64,000 nucleotides of DNA from Sphingobacterium yanglingense. GTDB taxonomy: Bacteria; Bacteroidota; Bacteroidia; Sphingobacteriales; Sphingobacteriaceae. The notes under the pieces were generated by a model that was not told the origin of the DNA, did not search any database, and was given only the letters and a program-made list of their open reading frames with translations. The DNA is taken from positions 210,939 through 274,938 of the forward strand of contig NZ_SNYV01000013.1 of the NCBI RefSeq assembly GCF_004363245.1, read 5' to 3'. Within the stretch, counting starts at the first letter, position 1; each line of letters starts with the position of its first letter. Positions 42,746-51,157 of this stretch are shown here, in pieces. The translations under genes and the position numbers were made by a program.

Positions 42746-44368
42746 ATGCGGAGGACATTAATAGCGCATATGAGATGGATGTGGCTTCTGACGCTAGGGG
42801 CACGTTTTCGGCTGGGGCTCTATATAACCCTTGAAGTGCTGAGTATTGTATTGGGCTTGGTTTTCGTGCTGTGGACAAAGAAAGTTGTGGACTCGGCTGT
42901 GCTGGGAAATACTTCTTTTTTTGCGATGAACTTATGGATTATGGCTCTGTCGTTATTGGGCTCTGTTGTTTTTAGGGTAGCTGCAGGTTGGATAAATGAA
43001 CAGATGAAACTGGAAATGTTAATAAATACCCAACAAAAGATGCTCGATAGGCAATTGCATGCTACTTGGCAATTTCTGAATAAATGGTCGTCAGGGGATC
43101 TACAGGTTCGTATACAGGATGATGCGAGAGAGGTTGTACAGATGGCAGGACAGACGATCTGGTCGACTTTGATAACCTTACTAAGTCTGATATCATTTTT
43201 ACTGCTGTTAGCTTGGTTTGATCTTGTGCTTGCGCTGTTAATGCTCGGAATATCGCTGTTGTTTGGTTTTGCCAAGGTCTATTTTAAAAAGACAAAAGCA
43301 CTGAATGAACAATTAAAAAGTGCACGAAGTGAATTTGGACATATTGTACAAGAGACGATACAGTTTAAGTTATTGATAAGAGCCTTATCCCTATATCCTA
43401 TGCGGTGGGCTAGGGTTGAAAAAAGCCTGGAAAAGGTTTCTGATCTGCAAATGAGCTTAATCAACTTTACTACTTTTTCGCATGGACTGATTCGGTTATT
43501 GGCTTCAGCAGGCTTTTTGTTGGCTTTTGGTTGGGGGCTGTATCGCTTGCATCTAGGCCTCATTACGTTTGGTTCGTTGACCGCTTTTTTACAGTTGGTG
43601 GGACGTATACAGACCCCTGTACTGACATTAATGGCCTTTGTTCCTCTTGCAATACGCTCGCGGGTAGCCACGGATCGAGTGATGGATGTTATGGAAGTCG
43701 AGGTCGAACCGGAATCGAAACCAGATGTTTTGACGGATCTCCAAGCGATATATATTGATAGACTCTCTTTTCAGTATCAGGACGAATATATTATTACGGA
43801 TTTCAGCATGACTGTCTATAAAGGAGAGTCTGTAGCTATTATGGGAGCCAGTGGTAAAGGAAAGACCACGTTTGTACGATTGTTATTGGGATTATTAGAG
43901 CCCACAAGGGGACAGATTGTTTTGGAGACGAAAAGCAGTCGATGTGCATTGACAGCGGATCATCGTATAAATATGGCTTATGTGCCACAAGGAGGAAAAT
44001 TGTTCCGTGGTACGGTACGGGAAAATCTGGAAGTGATGAACCCTCTGGCCACAGCAGCTCAGGTGGAACAGGCTATAGTTCTAGCTTGTGCGGAGTTTGT
44101 ATATGATCTTCCAAATGGACTGGAGACAGAAATAGGAGAAGAAGGGTATGGATTGTCGGAAGGACAGGCACAGCGTATTGCTATCGTGAGGGCAATGTTA
44201 CGGGATTGCCCTATATGGCTTTTGGATGAGCTGACTTCGGCATTGGATGAGGATACGGCTCGTACTATGATAAAGAGATTATTGGAGTATGGTAAGGATA
44301 AGATTGTGGTCCTGGTTACGCATGATCTGGAGGTCGCAAGACAATGTGATAAAATTATACTGTTATAA
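42746..44368 (+). CDS. ABC exporter, fused membrane and ATPase domains
   Basis: A 540-aa half-transporter: six membrane segments in residues 15-300, then an ATPase domain. Walker A is 'IMGASGKGKTTFVRLLLG' with Lys in place of the usual Ser or Cys before GKTT, the signature is 'GLSEGQAQRIAIVRAMLR' (LSEGQ for LSGGQ), Walker B is 'IWLLDELTSALDED' and the switch is 'VTHD'. No C39 peptidase domain is present, so leader removal would fall to the S26-type protein upstream. It would export the product of the PqqD block. It works as a dimer. Confidence 0.9.
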   Translation: MRRTLIAHMRWMWLLTLGARFRLGLYITLEVLSIVLGLVFVLWTKKVVDSAVLGNTSFFAMNLWIMALSLLGSVVFRVAAGWINEQMKLEMLINTQQKMLDRQLHATWQFLNKWSSGDLQVRIQDDAREVVQMAGQTIWSTLITLLSLISFLLLLAWFDLVLALLMLGISLLFGFAKVYFKKTKALNEQLKSARSEFGHIVQETIQFKLLIRALSLYPMRWARVEKSLEKVSDLQMSLINFTTFSHGLIRLLASAGFLLAFGWGLYRLHLGLITFGSLTAFLQLVGRIQTPVLTLMAFVPLAIRSRVATDRVMDVMEVEVEPESKPDVLTDLQAIYIDRLSFQYQDEYIITDFSMTVYKGESVAIMGASGKGKTTFVRLLLGLLEPTRGQIVLETKSSRCALTADHRINMAYVPQGGKLFRGTVRENLEVMNPLATAAQVEQAIVLACAEFVYDLPNGLETEIGEEGYGLSEGQAQRIAIVRAMLRDCPIWLLDELTSALDEDTARTMIKRLLEYGKDKIVVLVTHDLEVARQCDKIILL

Positions 44369-44397
44369 AAAGTTGATGATCCTTTGAAAATCGATGC

Positions 44398-45342
44398 ATG
44401 ATGGAAAGAATAGATGGACATATAGTGGTTGATATTCGGGTTGCTGGATATGGGGTGCGATTGACCGTGCCTAAGTATTGTGACCTGTCGACTTGCCTAC
44501 CTAACTTTTCGGAGTTTATCGTGGATTCGGTGGCGGAAAGTGATGTGGTGATGGAGGTGATTTTGCTGGAAGGAGATGCTCCTCCTATAAAAGGTAAGCG
44601 TAGAATATTGACGGATATCTCGTCGACCTGGGAGAATAATTTTTCATTGGAAGAATTGGAGGTAGGATACTTTGTTGCTATTAAAGGGGCTAATGAAGGG
44701 GACGTTTGGCAAATGTTTGCGAGCAAGGACTTTTACAATATTACAATTTATACCCTTAAGGGTGGATTTTATAATACGACAGCGCTAAATTGGTTTTTGA
44801 TGATGGCGTATGGGCAAGCTATTTTAAAGCGAGATAGTGTTATGATTCATGCTTCTGTGGTGGAAAGAGAGAATGAAGCTTATGCTTTTTTAGGGAAGAG
44901 CGGTACGGGAAAGAGCACACATAGTCGGCTTTGGTTGCGGTATATTGAAGGGGTATCATTATTGAATGATGATAATCCTGTACTGCGTCTGGAAGGAGAT
45001 GAAGTCAAGGTGTATGGGACACCTTGGAGCGGAAAAACAAAGTGCTATATCAATAAAGGGGTTAAGCTAGGTGCTATTGTCCGTTTGCGGCAAGCCGAGG
45101 AGAACTATCTCCGTTGGCTAGACGGTGTAGAGGCGCTGACTACGCTTATCCCGAGTTGTACAGCGATGCGGTGGAATATGGACTTATTCAATGGGATGAT
45201 AGGGACTGCAGAAAAGATAATGGGAGATGTGCCTATAGGTGAATTAGCCTGCCTACCGAACGCTGAGGCCGCGATGTTATGTCAGAAAGAAATAATGGAA
45301 CATACAAATAAAAATATATCTATCAACCTATTAAATACATAA
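44398..45342 (+). CDS. HprK-like kinase
   Basis: A 314-aa protein with a P-loop 'AFLGKSGTGKSTHSRLWL' (Lys172) in the second half, followed by 'LLNDDNPVLRLEGDEVKVYG' then 'TPWSGKTKCYINKGVKLGAI', matching the C-terminal kinase domain of HPr kinase and its relatives in lasso-peptide and PqqD-linked clusters. The first 145 residues are not like HprK proper. Relatives phosphorylate the C-terminal residue of a peptide, or have unknown targets. It lies 29 nt after the ABC gene and 52 nt before the export lipoprotein, at the end of the block. Confidence 0.85.
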   Translation: MMERIDGHIVVDIRVAGYGVRLTVPKYCDLSTCLPNFSEFIVDSVAESDVVMEVILLEGDAPPIKGKRRILTDISSTWENNFSLEELEVGYFVAIKGANEGDVWQMFASKDFYNITIYTLKGGFYNTTALNWFLMMAYGQAILKRDSVMIHASVVERENEAYAFLGKSGTGKSTHSRLWLRYIEGVSLLNDDNPVLRLEGDEVKVYGTPWSGKTKCYINKGVKLGAIVRLRQAEENYLRWLDGVEALTTLIPSCTAMRWNMDLFNGMIGTAEKIMGDVPIGELACLPNAEAAMLCQKEIMEHTNKNISINLLNT

Positions 45343-45394
45343 TGCTATAGCTATTCCTACTAGCAGAAGCGGTAAGGGACTGGTGGTATAGCGG

Positions 45395-46225
45395 ATGAAA
45401 ACAAACGGGACTACTATGAAAACTAAAACTATGAATAAAGCTATTTTTGGATTGATGATCTTATGCGCGTTGTTGTTAAATGCATGTGTGGTGGGCAAGA
45501 AAGTTGTTTATGTAAAGGACATGGGAGTCAATGGGCACCATAGGGTAATGGAGGAAGAACCGATGAAGATACAGAAAGGGGATCGGTTACGTATTGTTGT
45601 TCAGGCAAAAAGCCCGGAATTGGCAGCTCCATTTAACGGAGGGGCTGGAGCATATCGGATAGATGCAAGTGGCAATGTGGAAGCGGTGGCTGAGCAGACA
45701 AAGGATGGACAGAGTTATGTGGTAAATAGTCAGGGGGCTATAGATTTTCCGGTATTGGGAAATATTCCTTTAGAGGGATTGACCCTAGAACAGATTACCG
45801 AAAAAATAACCTCAAAGCTGAAAACTGGGGGAATGATAGCCGAACCGTTGGTAAAAGTAGAACTACTGAACTTTAAGGTAAGCGTGGTGGGAGCTGTAGT
45901 GCGGGAGAATGTGTTGAATGTAGAAAATGCACAGATGACACTGATGGAGGCTATAGCACTATCTGGAGGCTTGAAACCTAATGCTGCCCCTGATCAGATT
46001 AAAGTAATTAGAGAGGAAGGTGGAATAAGAAGAATAATCGTCCATGATATAGAGTCTAAGAGTTTTTTTGACTCACCAGCGTATCACCTGAGACAGAATG
46101 ATATTGTATATGTAACGCCTAGATCTGCAGAAGATACGCCGCGCGAAAATAGAAGTTGGCGTTTCTGGAGTACGGCAATGGGGGTTATCTCTATTGTTCT
46201 GGCAGCATTAACACTTGCAAAATAA
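45395..46225 (+). CDS. Wza-like polysaccharide export lipoprotein
   Basis: A 276-aa outer membrane lipoprotein of the polysaccharide export family. The signal ends 'LMILCALLLNAC' (ATGs at 45395, 45416 and 45431 are all possible starts; the last gives the cleanest signal). 'KIQKGDRLRIVVQAKSPELA' starts the export domain, 'DFPVLGNIPLEGLTLEQITE' follows, and 'VVGAVVRENVLNVENAQMTL' starts an SLBB domain. A hydrophobic C-terminal helix ends the protein. It forms the outer membrane channel with the Wzc-like protein encoded 5 nt downstream. Confidence 0.93.
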   Translation: MKTNGTTMKTKTMNKAIFGLMILCALLLNACVVGKKVVYVKDMGVNGHHRVMEEEPMKIQKGDRLRIVVQAKSPELAAPFNGGAGAYRIDASGNVEAVAEQTKDGQSYVVNSQGAIDFPVLGNIPLEGLTLEQITEKITSKLKTGGMIAEPLVKVELLNFKVSVVGAVVRENVLNVENAQMTLMEAIALSGGLKPNAAPDQIKVIREEGGIRRIIVHDIESKSFFDSPAYHLRQNDIVYVTPRSAEDTPRENRSWRFWSTAMGVISIVLAALTLAK

Positions 46226-46229
46226 GGAT

Positions 46230-48605
46230 ATGGTTAAAAACAAAGATACAGAAGGAGTAGTACAAGAGCAGCGGGATCCGTCGCTGAATGTACTAGATGT
46301 ATTAAAGTATTTGTTGTCGTATTGGCCCTGGTTCTTAGCGTCGATTTTGCTATTCGGAGGGTATTACTTATACGATTATAGTAAAACCCCATTTATGTAC
46401 GGGCAGGCGCAGACGGTATTGATAAAGACACCTGCTAATACGCCTGCTACGGCACGATTTACAAGGGCGAGCGCAGGATATAACAGCGTAAGTGTCGCGA
46501 GTGAGACGTTACAGCTACGGTCAAAGGAACTGATGCGTCAAGCGGTAGAACATCTAGGCGCAGATATCAGCTACTCGCATAAAGTGGGGTTACGTGTTTA
46601 TGAACTCTATGATAAATCTCCGATAAAGGTGAAAATACTAAAAGGATTGCCGCAAGATACATGGAGTCTATTGATTACACCGATCAGTAAGGATAGTGTA
46701 GAGATAGGGGGATGGAAGGATAATACGGATCGGGCACCTGTACGTCTGGCTATTGGGCAGGCATTTCGAACGCCTTTAGGGGAGATACAACTGGATTCGA
46801 CAAGTCATTATTTGCCTGGTTCTTTTGGTAAAAGTATACGGGTTGAAAAATTTGCCAGAGAGTATATGGTCAACTTCTTTTTGAGTAACCTGAAAATTAA
46901 GCAAATGGAAGATGATGCTTTCCTGCTACAGATGCACCTTGAAGATCGGTCTGCTCGTCGTGCCGGTGATATTCTGACGGAGCTGATCACGGTCTATAAT
47001 CGTACGGCATTGGAAGATTTAAATCAAACAGCGGTAAACACTGCAGATTTTATAAAGAACCGATTGCAGATCATTGAGGAGGAACTGTATGAAGTAGAAA
47101 CGGATATAGAAAAATTGAAGGTTAATAATCAAGGAGTAGATGTAGGGACGGCCGGACAGTTGTATGTTGCCGAAGGAAGGGCATTCCAAACACAGCGGAC
47201 CCAGATCGAAACGGACAAAAGACTGGTGGAGATGATGCGGGATTATCTGACTGCCGATGGTAAGTCGAAGGAGCTGATCCCTAATAATACGGGGTTGGTG
47301 GATGCGAATGTGGAAGGACAGATTGTGGAGTATAACAAAGCCTTATTGAGGCGTAATCGACTGGAGGAGGGAAGCAGTATGGCCAATCCGGTGGTACAGG
47401 AGTTGGACCAAGGGTTGGACGCCATGCATACGAATATCCTGAGAGCGATTAATAATACGCTGTCTGGTCTGCAGGTGAAGATTAATAATGTACAGCGGGA
47501 AGAAAATCAAGTGAAGGGACAGGTAATGCAGATTCCTGGTAAGCAACGTATGATATTGGAGGTGGAAAGAAAACAAAAGGTGAAAGAAGACTTGTATCTT
47601 TTTTTGTTGAACAAACGGGAAGAGAATGCATTGAATCAGGCGATGACAGAGGATAATATACGGATTGTCGATCCTGCCTATGGTTCGGAAGCACCGATGT
47701 ATCCTAGTCGCCTGCGGAAAGTTGGGATGGGGCTAGCGGTTGGGACTGTTCTGCCGGCAGTAGTCTTATTATTGATGTTGATGCTAGACACGGGCGTAAG
47801 AAGTCGACAGGACATACAGAAGGTGGTGACTGCGCCATTTTTAGGAGAACTGCCAATGGAGAAAAAGTATGATGATAAGGGAATAGCGGTATCCAAAACC
47901 GGACGCGATCCTTTGACAGAAGCTTTCCGTATCCTGCGGACGAATATCAATTTTATGGCTATAAATGGTGCTCCGCCTCAGGTGATCACATTTAGTTCTT
48001 TTACAATAGGTGCAGGAAAGACGTTTAATGTGATGAATCTGTCCGCAACGGTTTCTTATCTGAAAAAGCGTGTGGTGATGGTTGATCTGGATTTGAGAAA
48101 AGGGACGCTTACAAGGCGAATGGGGATTAAGTTTCGAAAAGGAGTTACACATTATCTATCAGATAGTTCGGTAAAGATTGATGATGTACTGTATAAAAGC
48201 GATTTATCTGAGGGAGTAGACTGTGTGCCTATCGGGGTGTTAGCTCCCAATCCTGTTGAGCTTCTGCTCAGCCAGCGTTTGGATGAACTGATCGGAGAGT
48301 TAAAGCTACGTTATGATTATATTATTGTGGATGGTGTGCCAGTTGCTATCGTAGCAGATGGGAGTATAATTAGCCGTATATCTGATTTAACGTTATTTGT
48401 GATCCGTGCGGGGAAAATGGATCGCCGTCAGTTACCAGAACTTGAAAAACTATACCAATCGAACAAGTTAGCACGATTGGGAGTTGTTTTAAATGGAGTC
48501 AAGTTAGGTAGTGGTGCTTACGGATATGGTCGATATGGATATGGTAACTATGGTTATAGCTATGGGAATGAGAAAAAATCAATATGGAAAAAAATATTTG
48601 GATAA
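46230..48605 (+). CDS. Wzc-like tyrosine kinase and chain-length regulator
   Basis: A 791-aa protein starting at the ATG at 46230. It has a Wzz domain with membrane segments near residues 35 and 500 ('WFLASILLFGGYYLYD', 'VGTVLPAVVLLLMLMLD'), a long coiled periplasmic part, then a BY-kinase domain: Walker A 'SFTIGAGKTFNVMNL', Walker A' 'VMVDLDLRKGTL' and Walker B 'IIVDGVPVAIV'. The C-terminus is a Tyr cluster, 'YGYGRYGYGNYGYSYGNEKK', the usual autophosphorylation tail. It controls polymer length and drives export with the Wza-like protein. A terminator follows 64 nt later. Confidence 0.94.
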   Translation: MVKNKDTEGVVQEQRDPSLNVLDVLKYLLSYWPWFLASILLFGGYYLYDYSKTPFMYGQAQTVLIKTPANTPATARFTRASAGYNSVSVASETLQLRSKELMRQAVEHLGADISYSHKVGLRVYELYDKSPIKVKILKGLPQDTWSLLITPISKDSVEIGGWKDNTDRAPVRLAIGQAFRTPLGEIQLDSTSHYLPGSFGKSIRVEKFAREYMVNFFLSNLKIKQMEDDAFLLQMHLEDRSARRAGDILTELITVYNRTALEDLNQTAVNTADFIKNRLQIIEEELYEVETDIEKLKVNNQGVDVGTAGQLYVAEGRAFQTQRTQIETDKRLVEMMRDYLTADGKSKELIPNNTGLVDANVEGQIVEYNKALLRRNRLEEGSSMANPVVQELDQGLDAMHTNILRAINNTLSGLQVKINNVQREENQVKGQVMQIPGKQRMILEVERKQKVKEDLYLFLLNKREENALNQAMTEDNIRIVDPAYGSEAPMYPSRLRKVGMGLAVGTVLPAVVLLLMLMLDTGVRSRQDIQKVVTAPFLGELPMEKKYDDKGIAVSKTGRDPLTEAFRILRTNINFMAINGAPPQVITFSSFTIGAGKTFNVMNLSATVSYLKKRVVMVDLDLRKGTLTRRMGIKFRKGVTHYLSDSSVKIDDVLYKSDLSEGVDCVPIGVLAPNPVELLLSQRLDELIGELKLRYDYIIVDGVPVAIVADGSIISRISDLTLFVIRAGKMDRRQLPELEKLYQSNKLARLGVVLNGVKLGSGAYGYGRYGYGNYGYSYGNEKKSIWKKIFG

Positions 48606-48668
48606 TTTTTTTATTTTTAAATAAAACCATTCTTCTTGTTGTTTGTTGTAGTGTTATGAGAATAAGAA

Positions 48669-48705
48669 CCTACAGCTAGGCTGTAGGCATTTTTAATTTT
48701 TTTGC
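48669..48705 (+). terminator. Terminator at the end of the main polysaccharide operon
   Basis: CCTACAG and CTGTAGG pair around CTAGG, followed by CATTTTTAATTTTTTT. It separates the Wzc-like gene from the regulator gene. Confidence 0.8.
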
Positions 48706-48780
48706 CAGGTATTTTGGGGAACTGACGCTGCCTGTTGTAGTGTTTTGTAAATATTTGGTGAATTCAGATCTATCTTGAAA

Positions 48781-50262
48781 ATGAATTTATTATTTGCTAA
48801 GCATCTTTTACCATTAGTGCCCTTTTTATTATTTTTTACCTCCAATATCACCGCCAACGGTGCTGATTCTGTAATGAAGGAGGATTATTCCGAAAAAAGG
48901 GAGCAGGTACCTATTGAATCCCTTGAGACAGGAAGGGGCGGGATTGTTGAACAAAATGCATTTGACTTTTTGTTTGATGTCGATAGAAATAAGGAGTTGT
49001 TGAAATCGGAAGATTATCGCTCGCTGTTAGCGAAATCCTTGATCAATAAGGATAGGATTAAGGATTTTGCAATAGTAGATAGTTATATTTTTAAAGAAAT
49101 CGGGGTAAGTGAATATCTTTTGGATGTCTTGAAGAGAGCGTCCGAACTGACTGCTGGATTGTCCGATAATAATAGGAAATTCTTTTATTCCTGTTTGATT
49201 GATGCATCGATTGCAGGATTAAAGTCTTCTGTTGAAGAACAGCAAAAATGGTATTCCAGTGCATATGAAAACTATCGGTCGATTGATGAAAAAGTGGAGG
49301 AGTCTAGGCTAAGTGAATCAATTGGCATAACCAGTCATGCCCTCGCTAATGCGCTATCGCACAAAACAATAGAGGCGGATGAAGTGTTCTTACAAGGAAT
49401 AGCTCAAATAAACGAAGAGAAGGTAGAAGACGATGATTATTTCCTGTTGTTCAAGTACATTCATTTTTTGGCAGGGAATAGTGCTTATGACAAGGTCGAG
49501 AAATGGTTGAATTATACGTTGTCTCTTACAAAAACGGGACATGATGCTTATTATAAGACATTGGCATATTATAATTTGGTTCTTTTGAAGGTAAAGCAAG
49601 GGCTCCCTGATGTGTCTGCACAATATCTGCGTGAATATCAGCTATCCAAGGTGCAGCTAAACAGTCAGGAATTGGTGCGGATAGCATTTGTAGAGAGTAA
49701 TTATTACGATTTCGGGAATACTGCTGTTATTAAGGATGATAAGGGAATAATGGCTTTCGGAGGATTGGCGTTTTTGATTATCGGAGCTGCTATTGGAGCC
49801 TCGGTATATTTGTGCCGTTATGGCAAAATAGTTGAATCAGCTCTTGAAAAAGAGATTGAGCCCAATGAATCGGTGGAATGGTCGATTGCGTCGCCAAATG
49901 CTTTAGAAACGTCGTATTACGATGCTACGGATAAGGAGTCGGTGGTGGAGTTAAAAGCTGCACCGGTAGAGTATATCAGTGATCTGAAAAAAATGGCAGA
50001 AAATAATGATCCATTGTTTATGAAAAAGTTTAAGCAACTCTTTAGAGACTTTGCCGAATGTGTAGGAAAGAAAGCCGAAACTCCCTTGAATTTGGCCGAG
50101 CTGGAGGTTTGTGCGTATACAAAACTAGGGTATACGACGAAAGAAGTTGCTTATTACCGCGGAGACTCTATTCGGTCAGTGGAAAATAGGAAGTATAGAA
50201 TTCGACGAAAGTTGAATTTACCTAGAGACGTTGATTTTACGGATTGGGTTTTGACTGCATAA
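48781..50262 (+). CDS. Exported or membrane HTH regulator with TPR-like region
   Basis: A 493-aa protein, started at the ATG at 48781. A signal peptide or anchor ('MNLLFAKHLLPLVPFLLFFT') is followed by a helical, TPR-like part (residues 60-320), a membrane segment near residue 325 ('MAFGGLAFLIIGAAIGASVY') and a cytoplasmic C-terminus with a LuxR-like helix-turn-helix: 'LNLAELEVCAYTKLGYTTKE' then 'VAYYRGDSIRSVENRKYRIR'. The layout matches Bacteroidota regulators with periplasmic TPRs and a LuxR-type domain. It stands between the kinase and phosphatase genes and probably regulates this locus, which is an inference. Confidence 0.82.
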   Translation: MNLLFAKHLLPLVPFLLFFTSNITANGADSVMKEDYSEKREQVPIESLETGRGGIVEQNAFDFLFDVDRNKELLKSEDYRSLLAKSLINKDRIKDFAIVDSYIFKEIGVSEYLLDVLKRASELTAGLSDNNRKFFYSCLIDASIAGLKSSVEEQQKWYSSAYENYRSIDEKVEESRLSESIGITSHALANALSHKTIEADEVFLQGIAQINEEKVEDDDYFLLFKYIHFLAGNSAYDKVEKWLNYTLSLTKTGHDAYYKTLAYYNLVLLKVKQGLPDVSAQYLREYQLSKVQLNSQELVRIAFVESNYYDFGNTAVIKDDKGIMAFGGLAFLIIGAAIGASVYLCRYGKIVESALEKEIEPNESVEWSIASPNALETSYYDATDKESVVELKAAPVEYISDLKKMAENNDPLFMKKFKQLFRDFAECVGKKAETPLNLAELEVCAYTKLGYTTKEVAYYRGDSIRSVENRKYRIRRKLNLPRDVDFTDWVLTA

Positions 50263-50323
50263 ATTGTTGGGGAATAACCATCGCTCAACATCTGATCTGA
50301 CGATGGACTAAAAGAGCTTTTGT

Positions 50324-51073
50324 ATGTCGTTATGGGATAAGATCTTTAAAAAAGATAAAGAGAAAGTGAAGGGCAAATTAGCCTGGTTGGGATGTGATAT
50401 GCATAATCATGTGCTGCCTGGTATAGATGATGGTGCCAAAACCATTGCCGATTCACTGGTCTTGATTCAGGGATTGAAGGACCTCGGTATAGATCGGTGT
50501 ATAGCGACTCCACATATTATTACAGGTTTGTATGATAATACAGCTGAGGATATTGCTGCAGCATCGAATAAACTGATTAAAGAGTTGGGGGGGAGAGGTA
50601 TAGAATTCTCCATCGGTCACTCGGCCGAGTATATGATTGACGACGGTTTCTTGAATATTCTAGATCATAACAGGCTGTGTGCATTGCCTAATAAGTATGT
50701 ACTGATAGAGATGTCTTATCTAGCTGAATCTAATATGCTTTTAGAGGTAATATATAGACTGCAGAGTGAAGGATATTTTCCTGTTTTGGCTCATCCGGAG
50801 CGCTATAATTATTACCATCAGGATTTTAACCAATATAAATTGATTAAAGAAATGGGCTGCCTCCTTCAGTTGAATGTGTTGGCTATTTCGGGATATTATG
50901 GTAGTCAGGTAAAGCTTGCTGCATCAAGACTTATTAAAGAGGGAATGTACGATTTTGTAGGAACTGATATGCATCATGAGCGCCATCTCCATGCTATAAA
51001 AGGGGTGGTCGATCGCTATGATATCGAAGCTCTACTGAAGCATAATCCGATAAAAAATGCAACTGCCTTTTAG
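50324..51073 (+). CDS. PHP-type tyrosine-protein phosphatase (CpsB/YwqE-like)
   Basis: A 249-aa metal-dependent phosphatase. Metal-binding PHP motifs are 'GCDMHNHVLPGIDDGAKTIA', 'CIATPHII', 'FPVLAHPERYNYYHQ' and 'YDFVGTDMHHERHLHAIKGV'. Relatives (CpsB, YwqE) remove phosphate from the Tyr tail of BY-kinases, so the target here is probably the Wzc-like protein. It lies 61 nt after the regulator gene and ends at a strong two-way terminator. No low-molecular-weight Wzb phosphatase is present, which supports this role. Confidence 0.92.
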   Translation: MSLWDKIFKKDKEKVKGKLAWLGCDMHNHVLPGIDDGAKTIADSLVLIQGLKDLGIDRCIATPHIITGLYDNTAEDIAAASNKLIKELGGRGIEFSIGHSAEYMIDDGFLNILDHNRLCALPNKYVLIEMSYLAESNMLLEVIYRLQSEGYFPVLAHPERYNYYHQDFNQYKLIKEMGCLLQLNVLAISGYYGSQVKLAASRLIKEGMYDFVGTDMHHERHLHAIKGVVDRYDIEALLKHNPIKNATAF

Positions 51074-51103
51074 GCTATGATGGGGATCTTTTAATATAAC
51101 AAC

Positions 51104-51131
51104 AAAGGCCAGTACATTTGTACTGGCCTTT
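51104..51131. terminator. Bidirectional terminator between convergent operons
   Basis: AAAGGCCAGTAC and GTACTGGCCTTT pair perfectly around ATTT. It lies between the phosphatase gene and the end of the efflux operon. Confidence 0.85.
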
Positions 51132-51157
51132 ATTGTTATTGAAAATGAGATCGCGTA

